64,000 nt of DNA from Fasciolopsis buskii (lineage: Eukaryota; Platyhelminthes; Trematoda; Plagiorchiida; Fasciolidae). The notes beneath the pieces were generated by a model. The model was not told where the DNA came from. It searched no databases and saw nothing but the letters and a program-made list of their open reading frames with translations. A program made the position numbers and the translations under genes. This document shows positions 61,838 through 64,000 of the stretch, piece after piece (position 1 is the first letter of the stretch; each line of letters starts with the position of its first letter). The stretch lies in contig LUCM01009167.1 in the NCBI GenBank assembly GCA_008360955.1, positions 147,280-211,279 on the forward strand, read 5' to 3'.

Positions 61838-62009
61838 CCGGCGGTGGCCAAACGGATAAGGTCTTGGCGTTTGGATGTGAAGGTCGCGGGTTAGAATCCG
61901 CCCACCGCCGGTCAACTTCCCCACTTGGCAGCCCTCTGTTGGCCGCGGATCCCTTCCTGAATAAAATGTGCACCGTTATTTCGTTAATAAAGGAAGTAAA
62001 AAATAAAAG
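61838..62009 (+). mobile_element. tRNA-derived SINE (SINE-1), best-preserved copy
   Basis: The 5' end is tRNA-like. A-box-like TGGCCAAACGG lies at 61845-61855, and a B-box-like GGTTAGAATCC at 61889-61899 sits inside a T-arm (GCGGG and CCGC around TTAGAAT). CCGGCGGTGG at 61838-61847 is the exact reverse complement of CCACCGCCGG at 61902-61911, an acceptor-stem-like pairing longer than the usual 7 bp of a tRNA. A body of about 70 bp and an A-rich end (GGAAGTAAAAAATAAAAG) follow. Such elements are transcribed by Pol III from the internal promoter and moved by a partner LINE. A possible 5-bp target duplication (AAAGT) flanks it but merges with the A-rich end. It is not a functional tRNA gene, because a body and tail are attached and relatives occur at 55.2 and 57.8 kb. 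Confidence 0.8.
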
Positions 62010-64000
62010 TTCTGCCGTTAGAGTCTTACGAAAGTCATCAATCTGAGCTGTGAACGACGCCTCACTCCCTGTTTCGCATCTACTAGTAGAAAAGCTGTAT
62101 CTTCTTCAGGTTGCGTGCGACCAAATCCAACTAGTGGTTTGGATCAAATCTGAATATTCTATCGCGATAGCCCGAAAACTGGCTGATTGATTCCCAGCCA
62201 TTTTCCTGGTTGTCACCCAATCGTTTATGTCAACTGTTAGAAAGCGATTTCATCTGTTCCGCCACTGGTTATTTCGTTTACCTTTAGGGATAACATTTAC
62301 CGCATGACGTAAAATAAAACGGTTCTTGTAGCGTCTTTTCTCCAGAAAGACCGTTTTAATAGGGGACAAGGAAACAGCTGACAAAACCCTATTTACTTAA
62401 TTAAAATAACTAAAATAACTAGCTTAGGCGGAATCATCATTGAATATAGTGAATGGGAAAGATCTTTCGTTGAAGTTCCATAGATTTTCCGTACTTTCCC
62501 CTTAAAATTTTTTTTTACTTCGGTAAATGGACCGGTAGTGTCACATCATACACGAAACACGCTTACTGGTCAACTTGGCTAGTGCATTTTTATCTTCTCT
62601 TATCGATCCGTAAATCCCGCGCAGTTGGGGCTGTTCATCAACGGATAGTTTGCGCACAACACACATCGGACAGACAGTGCCGATGAGGAAATTGCTGCCC
62701 TTGTATTTATGTCTGAACATCCATTACATTAATTATTCCAACTTACATTTTATCTTTGCTGTAAAGAAACAGAACATCATATCTTGTCAAAAATTGGACA
62801 GTGGAAGTTCGTACTAAACTATGTCAGATAAAATGGACATTTCAAGGAGACATAAATAGACTGCCATCTAAAGTGAATTAGACAAACTGAACGAAAAAAG
62901 GTCGCTAAACAAATCAAAGATCAGAATAAATCATTTTTGTGATTGAATTCGAATTCCTTTCGGACAGAACAAACACGGTACTTGTGTCACGACGGGAGCC
63001 CGGAGAAAATACGCGAGCCAGTGACCGAAATATTCTTCCGGATTGGGAAAAATAAGTACATTTTTCACTCAGAATAATTGAGCTACTTTTCGTTGCCAAG
63101 AGGAGTTTTTCTCATTCACTATTAGCCCAATGCGGCGAACTTGGTGAAACCAAGCAATTTTGTTTGGCGATAGATTTCTTTCAAACACGAACAGCTTCTT
63201 GTGTATGATCGACAAAATATGTGGACGTTTGTGTAGCCACTGAAAGAGAAAAGGCTTGAAAGTGAACAAACCAATCGGTAAACGGACTGCTAACTCTGGT
63301 TTGCAATAACCACAGTTGTTCTGTCGGTTCGATTGTCATCAAAATGCGCCTCCCGGGTCTAGTTGGTTAATTACTCTTTGCTAGTTAAAGTATTTCCCGA
63401 TTTCTACTCATCTATGATGTATCCACTGTCCCCAAAGTGACCTTTGAGAGCAAAACATTAATTTGGATAATTCATGCTTAAACTGATAGGCGCAGTTGTG
63501 GTCCCAGTCCTTCGAACAGTCTTTTAGCAATGAATTGTGGATCATCTTAATGGCAACAGTTGTTTTTTCCCTCCTCTCCGGAACAGAACTAACAAAGAGT
63601 AGCAAACACTTTTTTTTACCAGAATCCGTTCCAGCTCTCGTCGCTTAGGTATACTTCGTTGTTTTGGGTAATGTCTTAGCACTGAGGTATCACCAGACCG
63701 TAAATTTCTTAACAAGTCTCTTCATTTGTGGTAGAGAGCCTTTCAGAAGTGAGAACCGCCACCAACCTCTTTTAATCAAAAATGTACAGATCGGTCAAAC
63801 CTTTTCTCCAGCGAACATGACTCCAACCTTATCATTGACGGGGTTATAGCATCTTCTAGATTTCGGTACGTCACATTCTTGTCGAAATATACACCAGTCT
63901 GACTAAGAATGGAAGGTGAAATAAAACAGCCTTGGCGACTGGGCAGTAAAGTAAACTCTGAGAATTCGCATCTAAGGCAGAGTGAAGAATTAACAGAAGC
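62010..64000. other. Unassigned DNA to the window end
   Basis: No recognisable gene, RNA or repeat was found. Confidence 0.5.

Noticed and set aside
61838..61911. Functional tRNA gene
   Set aside because: It has box A, box B and a stem, but the SINE body and A-rich tail follow directly and related copies exist; the extended 10-bp arm is not tRNA-like.

Overview
The window reads as gene-poor nuclear DNA from a flatworm (Platyhelminthes), most likely a digenean trematode. The main evidence is a decayed RTE-clade non-LTR retrotransposon at 19.3-22.06 kb. Its C-terminal protein carries blocks typical of flatworm RTE elements (RSVVLYGCGTWSMR, EVFDHRCLRS, PRGGQQMTWQ, GWGPKDP). The rest also fits a large metazoan genome: AT-rich, short random-looking reading frames, simple repeats, and tRNA-derived SINE-like repeats. 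Nothing indicates bacterial or viral origin. The exact taxon is inference.

Layout. 0-7.7 kb: unassigned DNA with one TA tract. 7.69-8.36 kb: a composite tRNA-derived repeat (called SINE-2 here) on the minus strand, with a roughly 100-bp tail present twice about 400 bp apart. 8.4-18.9 kb: unassigned, with two ACT-type trinucleotide arrays. 18.87-22.06 kb: the RTE copy, with endonuclease, linker, reverse transcriptase, C-terminal region and a GAT-repeat 3' end. At its 5' end lies a 398-bp inverted, nearly identical copy of its own 3' coding segment. 22-44 kb: unassigned, with a third ACT array and one moderately coding-like minus-strand ORF at 40.1-40.6 kb. 44-50.7 kb: SINE-2 pieces, a possible terminal exon with perfect coiled-coil heptads (46.26 kb), a possible Cys-rich exon (47.65 kb), and a compact type I hammerhead ribozyme on the minus strand (48.15-48.21 kb) beside a TA microsatellite. 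50.7-64 kb: unassigned, with further decayed SINE-2 copies (53.6-54.1 kb) and three copies of a second tRNA-derived repeat (SINE-1: 55.2 kb minus, 57.8 kb plus, 61.84 kb plus).

No complete protein-coding gene can be named. Most of the sequence is intergenic or intronic. Recognisable function lies in selfish elements: an inactive RTE element of a kind that could once have supplied reverse transcriptase, SINE-like passengers with Pol III-type A and B boxes, and a ribozyme of the small dimer-forming kind known from Penelope-like retroelements. The ribozyme is the most notable signal. All core bases are present, stem I is fully paired, and the stem III segment is the self-complementary ACCGGT, which suggests activity as a dimer. 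No Penelope-like reverse transcriptase or GIY-YIG domain was recognised around it. All readings were made by eye, so exon calls are weak and repeat boundaries approximate.
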